The notes under the pieces are model-generated. The model saw only the letters and a list, made by a program, of their open reading frames with translations, had not been told where the DNA came from and made no database searches. A DNA stretch of 64,000 nucleotides from Bifidobacterium saimiriisciurei (GTDB taxonomy: Bacteria; Actinomycetota; Actinomycetes; Actinomycetales; Bifidobacteriaceae). The stretch lies in NCBI RefSeq assembly GCF_010667655.1, contig NZ_WHZU01000011.1, forward strand, positions 10,311-74,310. The letters run 5' to 3'. Positions within the stretch are counted from its first letter, which is position 1. The number at the start of each line of letters is the position of its first letter. The position numbers were made by a program, and so were the translations under genes. This document shows positions 35,202 through 43,380 of this stretch, piece by piece.

Positions 35202-37589
35202 TTATACCAGCGGCGCCACGAACAGCACGGCAAGATACGCCGCGCAGAACACGGTGAAGACGCCGTCGCGCCACGACAGCCGCAGCAGACGGTAATGCGT
35301 GCGGCCGGCGCCGCCCTCATAGCAGCGGGCGTCAAGCGCCAGACCAAGATTCTCGGCATGGCGCAGCGCGCCGGCGAACACCGGCACGATGATGGCCGTC
35401 AGCGCACGAAGCCGCTGCAACGGGGCGCCGGATTCGATGCTGCCGCCGCGCGCCGACTGTGCGTCGACGATGGCCTTCGTCTCACCCGTCAGCGTGGGGA
35501 TGAACCGCAGCGCCAGACTCATCACCAGTGCGATCTCGCCGGTATGCACGCCGAACCTGTGCAATGGCCTGAGCAGCGCCTCGAACGCGTCGGTCAGCCG
35601 CGTCGGCGTGGTCGTGAGCAGCAGCACGGCTCCCAGCACCACCACCAGCGCAAGACGCCCGGCGTAGACGACTGCCGTCCAGACGCCGTCGTCGGTGATG
35701 GGAACGGGACCGAGATACGCCAGCGGCGTGCCGGTGCGTACGAAGAAGATGTTCAACGCGCTCATGATGACGAACAACGCCAGAAACAGCCGTACCGAAT
35801 GCAATACGGCGACGGGATTAAGCCGCGACGCCGCCAGCACGACGCCGACCGCGACGGCGGCGATGCCGAGCTGCACGGGCGTTCCGATGGCGAACGCCGT
35901 GAACATCAGCACCAGCGTCAGCACCATCTTCACACGGGGGTCAAGCCGCGCAACGAAGGACGTGTTGTTGTCCCGGCCGTCGGCGTCCGGTGGCTCGACC
36001 CCCTCGGCCCGACGTTCGCCGGACGGCTCCCCCTGCCAGGGGGAGCCGGAAGGGGAGTGATCGGCGACCTCGCCATCGACCAGTTCGACCACACGGTCGG
36101 CCAACGCCGCCTCCGCCCCGTCGTGCGTGACGATGATCACCGTCACACCCTGCGCCTTCAGATCGTCGAGCAGACGATGGATGCGCGCCGTCGCATCCAC
36201 GTCAAGACTGCTCGTCGGTTCGTCCATGATGAGAATCCTCGGCCGGCAGGCCAGAATCCCGGCGATGGCCACCATGCGCTGCTGGCCGCCGGAAAGACCG
36301 AACGGCGAACGGTCGGCAAGGTGACCGATATGCAGCGCGTCGAGCGTCTGCTCCACGCGTGCGGCAAGCTCGTCGCCGGAAAGACCGAGATTGCTTGGTC
36401 CATATGCCACATCCTCGGCCACGGTCTCGGCGAACAGCTGGCGCTCGGGATGCTGCATCACATAGCCGACGACGCCTCGCAGCCGACGACGGTCGCGCTT
36501 GCCCAAGGGCCTGCATCGTCTGCCTGCGTTCCTGGCCACGGCGATGCCATCCACGGTGATGTCGCCGCCGGACGGCGTCTCCAACGCGCACAGGAGGCGG
36601 GTGAGCGTGGACTTGCCGCCGCCGTTGCGGCCCATGACGGCCACGGTCTCGCCGGCGCCAATCGTAAGGTTCACGTCGCGCAGCACCGGATGGTCATGGT
36701 CGTAGGCGAACGAGACATGCGACATCGCAATGATGGGGGAGATGTTTGCGATACCGCGAATGCCTGAGACGGTATCGGTGCGCGGGGAGTCGTCCCCCTC
36801 AGTCCGACGTTCGTCGGCCAGCTCTCCCTGCCAGGGGGAGCCATGGGACGAAGATGCCGTGCCGCCGATCTCGGGGTTCTGCCGGAGGAAGCCGGAAGAG
36901 AATGCGTCCTCCACGATTCGGCCATCGCGCATCACGATGACCCTGTCGGAGGCGACCGCCTCGGCGGCCGAATGCGTGATATGCACGATCGCCGTGCCCT
37001 GCGCATGCAGATCGTGCAGCACGGTCATGATCTCCGCACGGCCCGATTCGTCAAGCATCGCGGTCGGCTCGTCCAGCACCAGCATGCGCGGCCGCATGGC
37101 CAGCATACCGGCGATGGCCACCCGTTGCTGCTGACCGCCGGACATCCGCGTCGGATCGGCGGCGCCGAAACCACCCATATCCACCTGACACAACGCCGTA
37201 TCGACACGCTCGCCGATACGTTCATGCGGAACGCCGAGATTCTCCGGCCCGAACGCCACGTCGTCGTCGACTATCGTCGTGACGATCTGATCCTCCGGAT
37301 TCTGGAACACCGCGCCGATGCCATGCCGGGCCTCGCGATACCGGTCGGCATGCGCCTCGCCATCGAACACGACGCGGCCGAACAAGGTCACGGTGCCGGA
37401 ATCCGGCGCGGCAAGCGCGGCGATGATGCGGCCCAACGTCGACTTTCCCGAACCGTTGGCGCCGACGACGGCGATGCGCTCGCCGGCGTGAATCGTCAGA
37501 CCGACGCCATCGACCGCCCAGGAGGCGCCGTCGTCATAGCTGAATCGGACGTCGTCGAGCGCGACGATGGGGGAGTCGGTGCCATTCAC
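35202..37589 (-). CDS. ECF transporter energising module, EcfA-EcfA'-EcfT fusion
   Basis: One polypeptide of about 795 residues carries the whole energy-coupling module of a vitamin transporter. ATPase 1 has Walker A GANGSGKST at 43-51, signature MSGGQQQR and LVLDEPTAMLD. ATPase 2 has Walker A GRNGGGKST near 320-328, LSGGQQRM and LIMDEPTSSLD. From about residue 560 the EcfT part has five or six helices and two A-R-G/C coupling motifs (SARGG, DARCYEGG). The two linkers (about 250-266 and 515-531) are encoded by copies of one 49-bp repeat. The frame is open to 37673 through a terminator hairpin, so the GTG at 37589 is chosen; this is inferred. It presumably energises RibU encoded upstream and other S components. 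These subunits are normally separate genes. Confidence 0.88.
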   Translation of the reverse strand: MNGTDSPIVALDDVRFSYDDGASWAVDGVGLTIHAGERIAVVGANGSGKSTLGRIIAALAAPDSGTVTLFGRVVFDGEAHADRYREARHGIGAVFQNPEDQIVTTIVDDDVAFGPENLGVPHERIGERVDTALCQVDMGGFGAADPTRMSGGQQQRVAIAGMLAMRPRMLVLDEPTAMLDESGRAEIMTVLHDLHAQGTAIVHITHSAAEAVASDRVIVMRDGRIVEDAFSSGFLRQNPEIGGTASSSHGSPWQGELADERRTEGDDSPRTDTVSGIRGIANISPIIAMSHVSFAYDHDHPVLRDVNLTIGAGETVAVMGRNGGGKSTLTRLLCALETPSGGDITVDGIAVARNAGRRCRPLGKRDRRRLRGVVGYVMQHPERQLFAETVAEDVAYGPSNLGLSGDELAARVEQTLDALHIGHLADRSPFGLSGGQQRMVAIAGILACRPRILIMDEPTSSLDVDATARIHRLLDDLKAQGVTVIIVTHDGAEAALADRVVELVDGEVADHSPSGSPWQGEPSGERRAEGVEPPDADGRDNNTSFVARLDPRVKMVLTLVLMFTAFAIGTPVQLGIAAVAVGVVLAASRLNPVAVLHSVRLFLALFVIMSALNIFFVRTGTPLAYLGPVPITDDGVWTAVVYAGRLALVVVLGAVLLLTTTPTRLTDAFEALLRPLHRFGVHTGEIALVMSLALRFIPTLTGETKAIVDAQSARGGSIESGAPLQRLRALTAIIVPVFAGALRHAENLGLALDARCYEGGAGRTHYRLLRLSWRDGVFTVFCAAYLAVLFVAPLV
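35999..36047. repeat. 49-bp palindromic repeat copy A, in-frame linker
   Basis: GC-rich repeat containing the core CTCCCCCTGCCAGGGGGAG. It aligns with 36794-36842 over 49 bases with about seven differences. It encodes the linker GSPWQGEPSGERRAEG between ATPase 2 and EcfT. Similar cores occur as dispersed intergenic repeats in bifidobacteria. Confidence 0.8.
36794..36842. repeat. 49-bp palindromic repeat copy B, in-frame linker
   Basis: Second copy of the repeat at 35999-36047, in the same orientation and the same reading frame. It encodes GSPWQGELADERRTEG between ATPase 1 and ATPase 2. Confidence 0.8.
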
Positions 37590-37628
37590 AGGAGAATCGG
37601 GGCCTTTCTTATATCGGTATATACAAAA

Positions 37629-37668
37629 TTCGTCGGAACATCCGGGGACCCGGAATGTTCCGACGAAC
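37629..37668 (-). terminator. terminator between ribU and the ECF fusion gene
   Basis: A long near-perfect inverted repeat (17-19 bp arms around a three- to four-base loop) on the minus strand is followed by TTTT. It lies 44 bp past the ribU stop and before the ECF fusion start. AT-rich sequence just beyond it (37603-37628) could hold a new promoter. Confidence 0.8.
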
Positions 37669-37711
37669 ATCATCCAGACGGATCGTCAGGTATCGTTCGA
37701 TACCGTCGATT

Positions 37712-38308
37712 CTACTTGCGCAGCAGGTTGGCGATGGGCTTGTAGACGAGGAACGTCACCACGCCGTGGATGGCGAACTTCAGCAGGTTGAACGGCAGCA
37801 GGATCGGCACGATCATGGCGGCCACCTGCGCCACCGTCATATGCGCGTAGATGGGCGTGATCACCAGGTTGCCGCCGATCGCCACGGCCAGCGCCAGCAC
37901 GGCGCCCAGCAGGATGCCGGCCACAGCGCCCTTGCGCGAGCGCCAGCGGCGGTACACCAGCGAGGCCGGCACGCTCAGCGCCAGTGCCACGCCGACGGCC
38001 ATCAGCGTGCCCCACGGGTCGCCGAACAGATGCGGCGCGAAGCCAAGCACGCTGACGATCGCCGCGGCGGAAGGGCCGAACGCGAAGCCGGCGATCAGGC
38101 AGACGATGCCGGACGGATCGTACTTGAGCCACGGGGCCGCCGGGAAGATGGGCAGCTCGATGAAGCTCGTCACCATGGTCAGCGCCACGAACAGCGCGTA
38201 GACCGCGATGCGCCTGGTGGACCAGCGGCCGGAATCGGCGACGCCGGTGGCATGGGAACGATTGGACGATGCCCGATTGGACGATGCGGAAGATGAAGAA
38301 ATGCTCAT
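37712..38308 (-). CDS. ribU: ECF transporter S component, riboflavin type (RibU-like)
   Basis: Substrate-binding membrane subunit of an energy-coupling-factor transporter, 198 residues. After a serine-rich N terminus come about six hydrophobic helices (RIAVYALFVALTMVTSFIELPIFPAAPWLKYDPSG; GIVCLIAGFAFGPSAAAIVSVLG). The F-P-x-A-P-W-L-K-Y-D-x-S segment is characteristic of RibU-type proteins. The upstream FMN riboswitch supports riboflavin as substrate. The energising ATPases and EcfT are encoded by the fusion gene downstream, past a terminator. Confidence 0.93.
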   Translation of the reverse strand: MSISSSSASSNRASSNRSHATGVADSGRWSTRRIAVYALFVALTMVTSFIELPIFPAAPWLKYDPSGIVCLIAGFAFGPSAAAIVSVLGFAPHLFGDPWGTLMAVGVALALSVPASLVYRRWRSRKGAVAGILLGAVLALAVAIGGNLVITPIYAHMTVAQVAAMIVPILLPFNLLKFAIHGVVTFLVYKPIANLLRK

Positions 38309-38319
38309 GGGAGCCCCTC

Positions 38320-38453
38320 GTTTCTTTCATCCGGACTATACCGTTGGCTCCGGAATCCCACCGGATCAGCCGCCTTCGCGGGTCGCGGGCTGTGGCCGGC
38401 GCGAACCGCCGCATGCCATCACCGCCAGTAGGGAATTGCACCCTGCCCTGAAA
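38320..38453 (-). promoter_or_regulatory. FMN riboswitch (RFN element)
   Basis: On the minus strand the leader reads AGGGCAGGGTGCAATTCCC, then CTGGCGGTGATG, then AGCCCGCGACCCGCGAAGG, then GATCCGGTGGGATTCCGGAG, then CCAACGGTATAGTCCGGATG. These are the conserved RFN helices in order. It ends twelve bases before the ribU ATG, with GAGGGG in the gap, so control of translation initiation by FMN is likely. Confidence 0.95.
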
Positions 38454-38602
38454 CTTGCGTCTCCGACTGTATCACGGCGGATGCCCGTACGGCGCGGAAT
38501 CGTGCCGAAAACGGCCGCTCTTCGCTATACGAGGATTGTATGGCCCGCTATCGGGGCGTCGGCCTCCAACGTTTTTCGCCGCCAAGTGCCACAATGGGGC
38601 GT

Positions 38603-39628
38603 ATGACTGCCGAGAAAACCATGAAAAACGTAACGAGCAAGCTTGCCATCGTCGTGGTGACCTACAAGCGACAGGAGCTGCTGAAGACCCTGTTCTCGTC
38701 CTTCCTCGCATCGACCATCGCGCCGTGGCGCATCGTGATCGTGGACAACGAGCATTCCGACGAGACGAAGTCCATGGTCCGGGAATTCTCCGACAAGGTG
38801 ACCGCCCAGTGGGGCAAGACCATCGCCGACACCGACGGCAACCTCGAACGCGTGGTCTACGCACCGCAGACCGACAACCTCGGCGGAGCCGGCGGCTTCT
38901 CGGCCGGCGTGAAGAAGGCCTATGAGCTCGGCGCCGAATGGTTCTGGGTCATGGACGACGACGTCGCCATCGAACCCGACGGCCTGGCCAAGCTCGCCAA
39001 GTGGATGCCCGACCACGATGTGATCCAGGGCAGCCGATACGACTACGATGGCGGCCCGTTCTACTGGCAGTACCATTTCATCGTGCCGCTGGGCATCCCG
39101 AACCCCATCGCGCCGGCGGCGTTCGGCCCGGCCGGATACCGTGTGATGAACACCATGTGCTTCGAAGGCGGCCTGTTCCGCCGCAACATCGTGGAGAAGA
39201 TCGGCTTCCCCGATCCGCGTTTCTTCATCTACTGGGACGACACCATGTACGGCTACCTCGCCAGCAAGGTGACCAACCCCATCGTCATCCCCGACCGTGT
39301 GATGCGTCGCACACGCGAGATAGGCAACTGGGACATCGCCGGCCTGCGCCAGCTCAACTCCACCTCCGACATGAACCGCTACCACATCCTGCGCAACCGC
39401 GGATACATGGCCCGCTACTTCATGGCCCACGGCGACTACCGTGGTTTCTGGTTCGGCGTCGGCACCGTCGCGACCATCGCCAAGGAAATCATCCGTCTCG
39501 TGGCCGTCGACCGCGGACACATCGGCAGCGGACTCAAGCAGATCTTCCGCGGTTGGTGGGATTCGCACAAGCTGCTGCACGACCCCGATTGGCAGCCCAT
39601 GCCGCCGCTGAAGCCGTCGCAGAAGTAG
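38603..39628 (+). CDS. GT2-family glycosyltransferase (galactofuranosyl/rhamnosyl type)
   Basis: A 341-residue cytoplasmic or membrane-associated glycosyltransferase. It starts SKLAIVVVTYKRQELLKTL and has the nucleotide-sugar metal motif MDDDVAIEPDG (Asp-Asp-Asp). A later acceptor-site region reads FIYWDDTMYGYLAS, and NLGGAGGFSAGVKKA is typical of GlfT2-like and rhamnosyltransferase proteins. No transmembrane helix is obvious. It may act in wall polysaccharide or exopolysaccharide synthesis, but no linked polysaccharide genes are nearby. GGGG precedes the ATG at 38603; starts at 38540 and 38621 are possible. Confidence 0.88.
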   Translation: MTAEKTMKNVTSKLAIVVVTYKRQELLKTLFSSFLASTIAPWRIVIVDNEHSDETKSMVREFSDKVTAQWGKTIADTDGNLERVVYAPQTDNLGGAGGFSAGVKKAYELGAEWFWVMDDDVAIEPDGLAKLAKWMPDHDVIQGSRYDYDGGPFYWQYHFIVPLGIPNPIAPAAFGPAGYRVMNTMCFEGGLFRRNIVEKIGFPDPRFFIYWDDTMYGYLASKVTNPIVIPDRVMRRTREIGNWDIAGLRQLNSTSDMNRYHILRNRGYMARYFMAHGDYRGFWFGVGTVATIAKEIIRLVAVDRGHIGSGLKQIFRGWWDSHKLLHDPDWQPMPPLKPSQK

Positions 39629-39645
39629 GACGGCGGAGCCGCATC

Positions 39646-40836
39646 ATGCATTTTTCCTCTAGGGTGGATGGGTCTCGGCCGAATGCGATTTCGATGGCGG
39701 AGGCGCGGTGCCGGCGCGACGGCGTCGCGCTGACGAAGCTCAACGACTCGAACCCGACCCGTCACGGACTGGCGCCGGCGTTGGTGCCGGGCGTGTACGA
39801 GGCGAATCCGCGCGGGCCGCTCGCCGCCCGACGGGCGCTCGCCGAATTCCTCGCGGCCGGCGGAATCGACCGACCTGTCGAAGAGGCCCGCGCCGTCGAC
39901 CCGGAGCGGCTGTACCTGCTCAGCTCCACGTCGGAGGCGTATTCGTGGCTGATGAAGCTGTTGTGCGACCCCGGCGACGCCGTGCTCGCCCCCAAGCCCG
40001 GATATCCGCTCATCGAATCCATTGCGCGGCTGGAGAACGTGGAGACCATCGAATACTCGCTGATGTTCGACGGCTCGTGGTTCTTCGACCTTTCGCGCAT
40101 CGAGGAGATCCTCGACTCCGACGAGGGCGCGCGCATCCGCGCCATGGTGCTCATCAACCCGAACAACCCGACCGGATCATACGTGAAGCCGGAGGAGCGT
40201 CGCCGGCTGGTGGCGATGTGCCGCGAACACGACGTGGCCATCATCGCCGACGAGGTGTTCTTCGGCTACGCCCTCGAACCGTTCGACGGCAACGCGCGGC
40301 TCGCGGGGGAGTCCGGCGTGCTCACGTTCGCGCTCGACGGGTTCTCGAAGATGCTCGCCGCGCCGCACGCCAAGGTCGGATGGATAGAGGTCTCCGGTCC
40401 CGGGTCCGACGTGGCCGAGGCGCAGGCGAGGCTCGACGTGATCGCCGACGACTTCCTGCCGATGAGCGACATCATCGCCGAACGCATCCCCGACCTGCTC
40501 GCCGCCGCGGCCGGCCAGACCGCCCGCGTGCGCGAGCGTACGCGCGGCAATCTCGCGCGGCTGCATGAGCTGCTCGATGCCGACCCGTTGGGCGTGACGA
40601 GCGTGCTGCGCGCCGAAGGCGGCTGGAACGTGCTGCTGCGCTTCCCCTCGAGCATCGACGAAAGCGAGCTCGTGCTCTCGCTGATCCGCGACCATCGGGC
40701 CACCGCGCAGCCGGGGTTCTTCTTCGACATGACCTCCAACGGGTATCTGGCGGTGTCGCTGCTGCCTGAGCCCGACGTGTTCGAGGCGGGAATCCGCGCC
40801 GTGCTCTCCACCATAGGCGAGATGCTCGGCGAATAG
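39646..40836 (+). CDS. pyridoxal-phosphate-dependent aminotransferase, class I/II
   Basis: A 396-residue fold-type I aminotransferase. It contains NPTRHGL, the cofactor region SSTSEAYSWLMKLLCDPGDAVL, VLINPNNPTGSYV, IIADEVFFGYAL and the Schiff-base lysine Lys235 in LDGFSKMLAAPHAKVGW. The C-terminal arginine for the substrate carboxylate is probably in a later loop. The specific amino acid is not evident. The ATG at 39646 has GGCGGAG upstream; the frame is open much further upstream, overlapping the glycosyltransferase in another frame, which I reject as a start. Confidence 0.9.
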   Translation: MHFSSRVDGSRPNAISMAEARCRRDGVALTKLNDSNPTRHGLAPALVPGVYEANPRGPLAARRALAEFLAAGGIDRPVEEARAVDPERLYLLSSTSEAYSWLMKLLCDPGDAVLAPKPGYPLIESIARLENVETIEYSLMFDGSWFFDLSRIEEILDSDEGARIRAMVLINPNNPTGSYVKPEERRRLVAMCREHDVAIIADEVFFGYALEPFDGNARLAGESGVLTFALDGFSKMLAAPHAKVGWIEVSGPGSDVAEAQARLDVIADDFLPMSDIIAERIPDLLAAAAGQTARVRERTRGNLARLHELLDADPLGVTSVLRAEGGWNVLLRFPSSIDESELVLSLIRDHRATAQPGFFFDMTSNGYLAVSLLPEPDVFEAGIRAVLSTIGEMLGE

Positions 40837-40908
40837 CGGCGCATCGCTTTTCTTCCGCGTGTCGCATGGTCCAACGCTGCCGTAGAATATTTATCGCAGA
40901 TAGTTATC

Positions 40909-40922
40909 AGATATAAATATCT
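40909..40922 (+). promoter_or_regulatory. candidate operator of the MarR regulator
   Basis: AGATAT-aa-ATATCT is an inverted repeat inside a strongly AT-rich, GATA-repeated stretch (about 40888-40935) that also looks like a promoter. It lies 23-35 bp before the regulator start, as expected for an autoregulated MarR-type repressor. The protein that binds it is inferred. Confidence 0.5.
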
Positions 40923-40956
40923 ATCATAAGTAAATAAGTCGTATATGGTGGAAGGC

Positions 40957-41403
40957 ATGGATATCAACCTGCTCGACAGGATTCTGCACGCCATGGACGA
41001 GGCCGGCTCCGTACGGACGCTGGTCCCCGAACTGCCCAAGGGCGTCCGGCCGGTGCATCTGCGGGTGCTCGACGCACTCAGCCGCACCCGCGGCGACGAC
41101 GGATGCGCCCGCGTCTCCGACATCGGCGACGCGCTCGACATGCGCATGCCCAACGTCACGCGCGCCGTGCGCGAGATGACCGACCTCGGTCTGCTCGACA
41201 AGACGGCCGACCCGTCCGACCGTCGCGTGGTGCTCATCCGTGCCACGCCGACCGGGGAGGGGTATATACGCCGATACGTCGTCGGCGTGCGCCAGCGCGT
41301 CGAGACCGAACTCATGGCAACCGTGAGCGAGGAGGACATCGACTCCATGATCGCCACCATCGACGCAGTGAAAGCCGCGGTCGGCAAGGCCTGCGGACGA
41401 TAA
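40957..41403 (+). CDS. MarR-family transcriptional regulator
   Basis: A 148-residue winged-helix regulator. Helices include VRPVHLRVLDAL and ARVSDIGDALDMRMPNVTRAVREMTDLGLL (helix-turn-helix), followed by the wing KTADPSDRRVVLIRATPTGEGYI with the conserved D-R-R. The GGAAGG just before the ATG at 40957 suggests this start; an ATG four codons upstream (40945) is also possible. The adjacent MFS gene (136 bp downstream, same strand) is the likely target, as in multidrug-efflux units. The small-molecule ligand is unknown. Confidence 0.92.
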   Translation: MDINLLDRILHAMDEAGSVRTLVPELPKGVRPVHLRVLDALSRTRGDDGCARVSDIGDALDMRMPNVTRAVREMTDLGLLDKTADPSDRRVVLIRATPTGEGYIRRYVVGVRQRVETELMATVSEEDIDSMIATIDAVKAAVGKACGR

Positions 41404-41538
41404 CCGCACAATCCCGAACATGACTGCCGCGCGAGAGGCCCGCCGGCGCCTGGGCTCCCATGCCCCGGCCCCCAAAGCCTCCCTGCGCGGGCGAAGCCAT
41501 GTCCGGAAGGCGGTGCGATCAGAAGGAAGAAACGGATT

Positions 41539-43056
41539 ATGGCCGAAACCCGGCATGATGATATGAACCGCATGAAGGCCCGCGTGGACGTGAGGCACCC
41601 CGCGCTGGTGATGCTCGGACTGTACTTGGGCGCGTTCCTGGGCATGCTCAGCGAAACGTCGATGAACATCGCGCTGCCCAGCCTCATGGAGGCGTTCGGC
41701 GTGAGCGCCGGCACCGCGCAGTGGCTGGTCGTCGGCTACATGCTCGTCATCGGCGTGGTGTTGCCGTTCGTCGGTCTCCTGCTCAAGTGGTTCCGCGCCA
41801 GGACGCTGCTCATCGTGGCGTTGGGCGCGTTCCTCGTCGGCTCGCTGATGTCGGGCTTCGCGCCCACGTTCGCGCTGCTGCTCGCCGGCCGCATGGTCCA
41901 GGGCGTCTCCACCGGCCTGGTGCTGCCGATGATGTTCTCCGTGCTGCTCGAGGTGTTCCCCAAGAACAAGATCGGCGCCGCCATGGGCCTCACCACGCTC
42001 ATCATCATGTTCGCGCCGGCCGTCGGCCCGACCCTCTCAGGCTTCTTCATCGGCGTGCTCAGCTGGCGCTGGATCTTCCACTTCTTCGCCATCGTGGCGG
42101 CCGTGGCCCTGCTGTGCGCCATCGCGTTCATGGTCAACCCGTATGAGCTCACCCGCCCGCGCATCGACGCGTTCAGCTGCGCCACGTCCGTCGTCGGCTT
42201 CGGCGGCCTTGTGCTCGGCGTGAGCCTCGTCAGCGAATTCGGCCTCTCCCCGGCGGTCGTGGCCATCCTCGTGGTCGGCGTCGTCGCCGTGGCGCTCTAT
42301 GGCCGCCGCCAGCTGAGGATGGACGTGCCGGTCATCAACCTGCGCGCCTTCGCCATCCCGCAGTTCACCACCGGCGCCATCGTGGTCATGATGAACTTCG
42401 GCATCACCCTGTGCGCCATGTACCTCATGCCGCAGGAGATCCAGGATGGCATGGGCATCCCCGCCGCCATGGCCGGCCTCGTCATGCTGCCCGGCGGCGT
42501 CGTCAACGCCGTGGTGTCGCTGCTTTCGGGCCGTCTCTACGACGTCATCGGCCCGAAGATCCTCGTACGCTCCGGCCTTGTCGTCTCCGTCGTCGGCCTG
42601 GGGCTGCTCATGGCCGCCGGCACCGACAGCTCCGTGCCCTACATCATCGCCGCGCACGTGGTGCTCATGATTGGCGTGCCGCTCACCATGAGCCCCGCCC
42701 AGTCCACCGCGCTCGCCGCCCTGCCGCCGCAGCTGGCGACCGACGGCAGCACCATCCTCAACACGATGCAGCAGGTGTGGGGCGCCATCGCCACCGCCGT
42801 AGCCACCGTGCTGCTCGGCGCCGGCCAGTCCTCCGCCGTGCGTGCGGGCGCCGGCCACGCTCAGGCGTTCGTCACCGGCTCCCGCTTCGGCTTCGCGTTC
42901 GCGGTGGCGCTGGCCGTCGTCGGATTCGTGGCAGCGCTGCGCATCACGTCGCTCAGCGGCCTGACCCGCGCCGAGAAGGTGCCGGACGTCGAGGTCCGCG
43001 ACCTCAAGGCGGGCAAGGCCGCCAAGCCGGCCGTCGCCCGCGAACGCCGCGCCTGA
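41539..43056 (+). CDS. MFS transporter, DHA2 (EmrB/QacA) type
   Basis: A 505-residue membrane protein with fourteen predicted hydrophobic segments. The family signature ETSMNIALPSLMEAFGVSAGTAQWLVVGYMLVIGVVLP appears in the first two helices, then GRMVQGVSTGLVLPMMFSVL, and SWRWIFHFFAIVAA. These match DHA2 proton-coupled drug exporters. An Ala/Lys-rich hydrophilic tail ends the protein. GAAGGAAGAA precedes the ATG. With the MarR gene upstream it forms a drug- or metabolite-efflux unit. The substrate is unknown. Confidence 0.92.
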   Translation: MAETRHDDMNRMKARVDVRHPALVMLGLYLGAFLGMLSETSMNIALPSLMEAFGVSAGTAQWLVVGYMLVIGVVLPFVGLLLKWFRARTLLIVALGAFLVGSLMSGFAPTFALLLAGRMVQGVSTGLVLPMMFSVLLEVFPKNKIGAAMGLTTLIIMFAPAVGPTLSGFFIGVLSWRWIFHFFAIVAAVALLCAIAFMVNPYELTRPRIDAFSCATSVVGFGGLVLGVSLVSEFGLSPAVVAILVVGVVAVALYGRRQLRMDVPVINLRAFAIPQFTTGAIVVMMNFGITLCAMYLMPQEIQDGMGIPAAMAGLVMLPGGVVNAVVSLLSGRLYDVIGPKILVRSGLVVSVVGLGLLMAAGTDSSVPYIIAAHVVLMIGVPLTMSPAQSTALAALPPQLATDGSTILNTMQQVWGAIATAVATVLLGAGQSSAVRAGAGHAQAFVTGSRFGFAFAVALAVVGFVAALRITSLSGLTRAEKVPDVEVRDLKAGKAAKPAVARERRA

Positions 43057-43118
43057 CGGCCGTCGCCGTCGGAACGCAACTGACGAATGTTGCATTTTGA
43101 TGTGCGTTTTCTTGCCAT

Positions 43119-43172
43119 AGCGCACGACACCGAACATGAAAATTCATTCTTGTTCGCGTGTCGTGCGCTTTT
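43119..43172 (+). terminator. Rho-independent terminator after the MFS gene
   Basis: An 18-19 bp stem with one bulge (43119-43136 with 43151-43169) ends in TTTT. Confidence 0.88.
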
Positions 43173-43356
43173 GTTATCTCTTCTGTTGTTTTGCACCGTT
43201 CAAACCGACCGCAGTGAACGCTTTTGTGCGCTCTTGCGTGCTGATTATGTGACCTTTGCGCGTTGCCACGGATTGCACGCTCCGCTGCTTGCAAATCGAA
43301 CATCGGAAGTGCGACCATTGGTTGTGGCGAGGCAAACGGACGCTTCGCCGCACACT

Positions 43357-43366
43357 GAACATGTTC
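43357..43366 (+). promoter_or_regulatory. 10-bp palindrome before the aldolase gene
   Basis: GAACATGTTC is a perfect palindrome directly before the ribosome-binding site of the aldolase gene. It could be a repressor operator; no cognate factor is identified. Confidence 0.35.
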
Positions 43367-43380
43367 CAAAGGGGACGGAT

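Larger units (their letters stand above)
43057..43380. other. 324-bp intergenic region with terminator and fba promoter region
   Basis: Holds a strong terminator for the MFS gene (43119-43172), then about 200 bp of leader to the aldolase gene with the palindrome GAACATGTTC at 43357-43366, 15 bases before the start codon. I see no open frame with coding character. Confidence 0.6.

Noticed and set aside
38938..39645. Upstream extension of the aminotransferase frame into the glycosyltransferase gene
   Set aside because: His/Arg-rich out-of-frame translation; the ATG at 39646 begins the homologous part.
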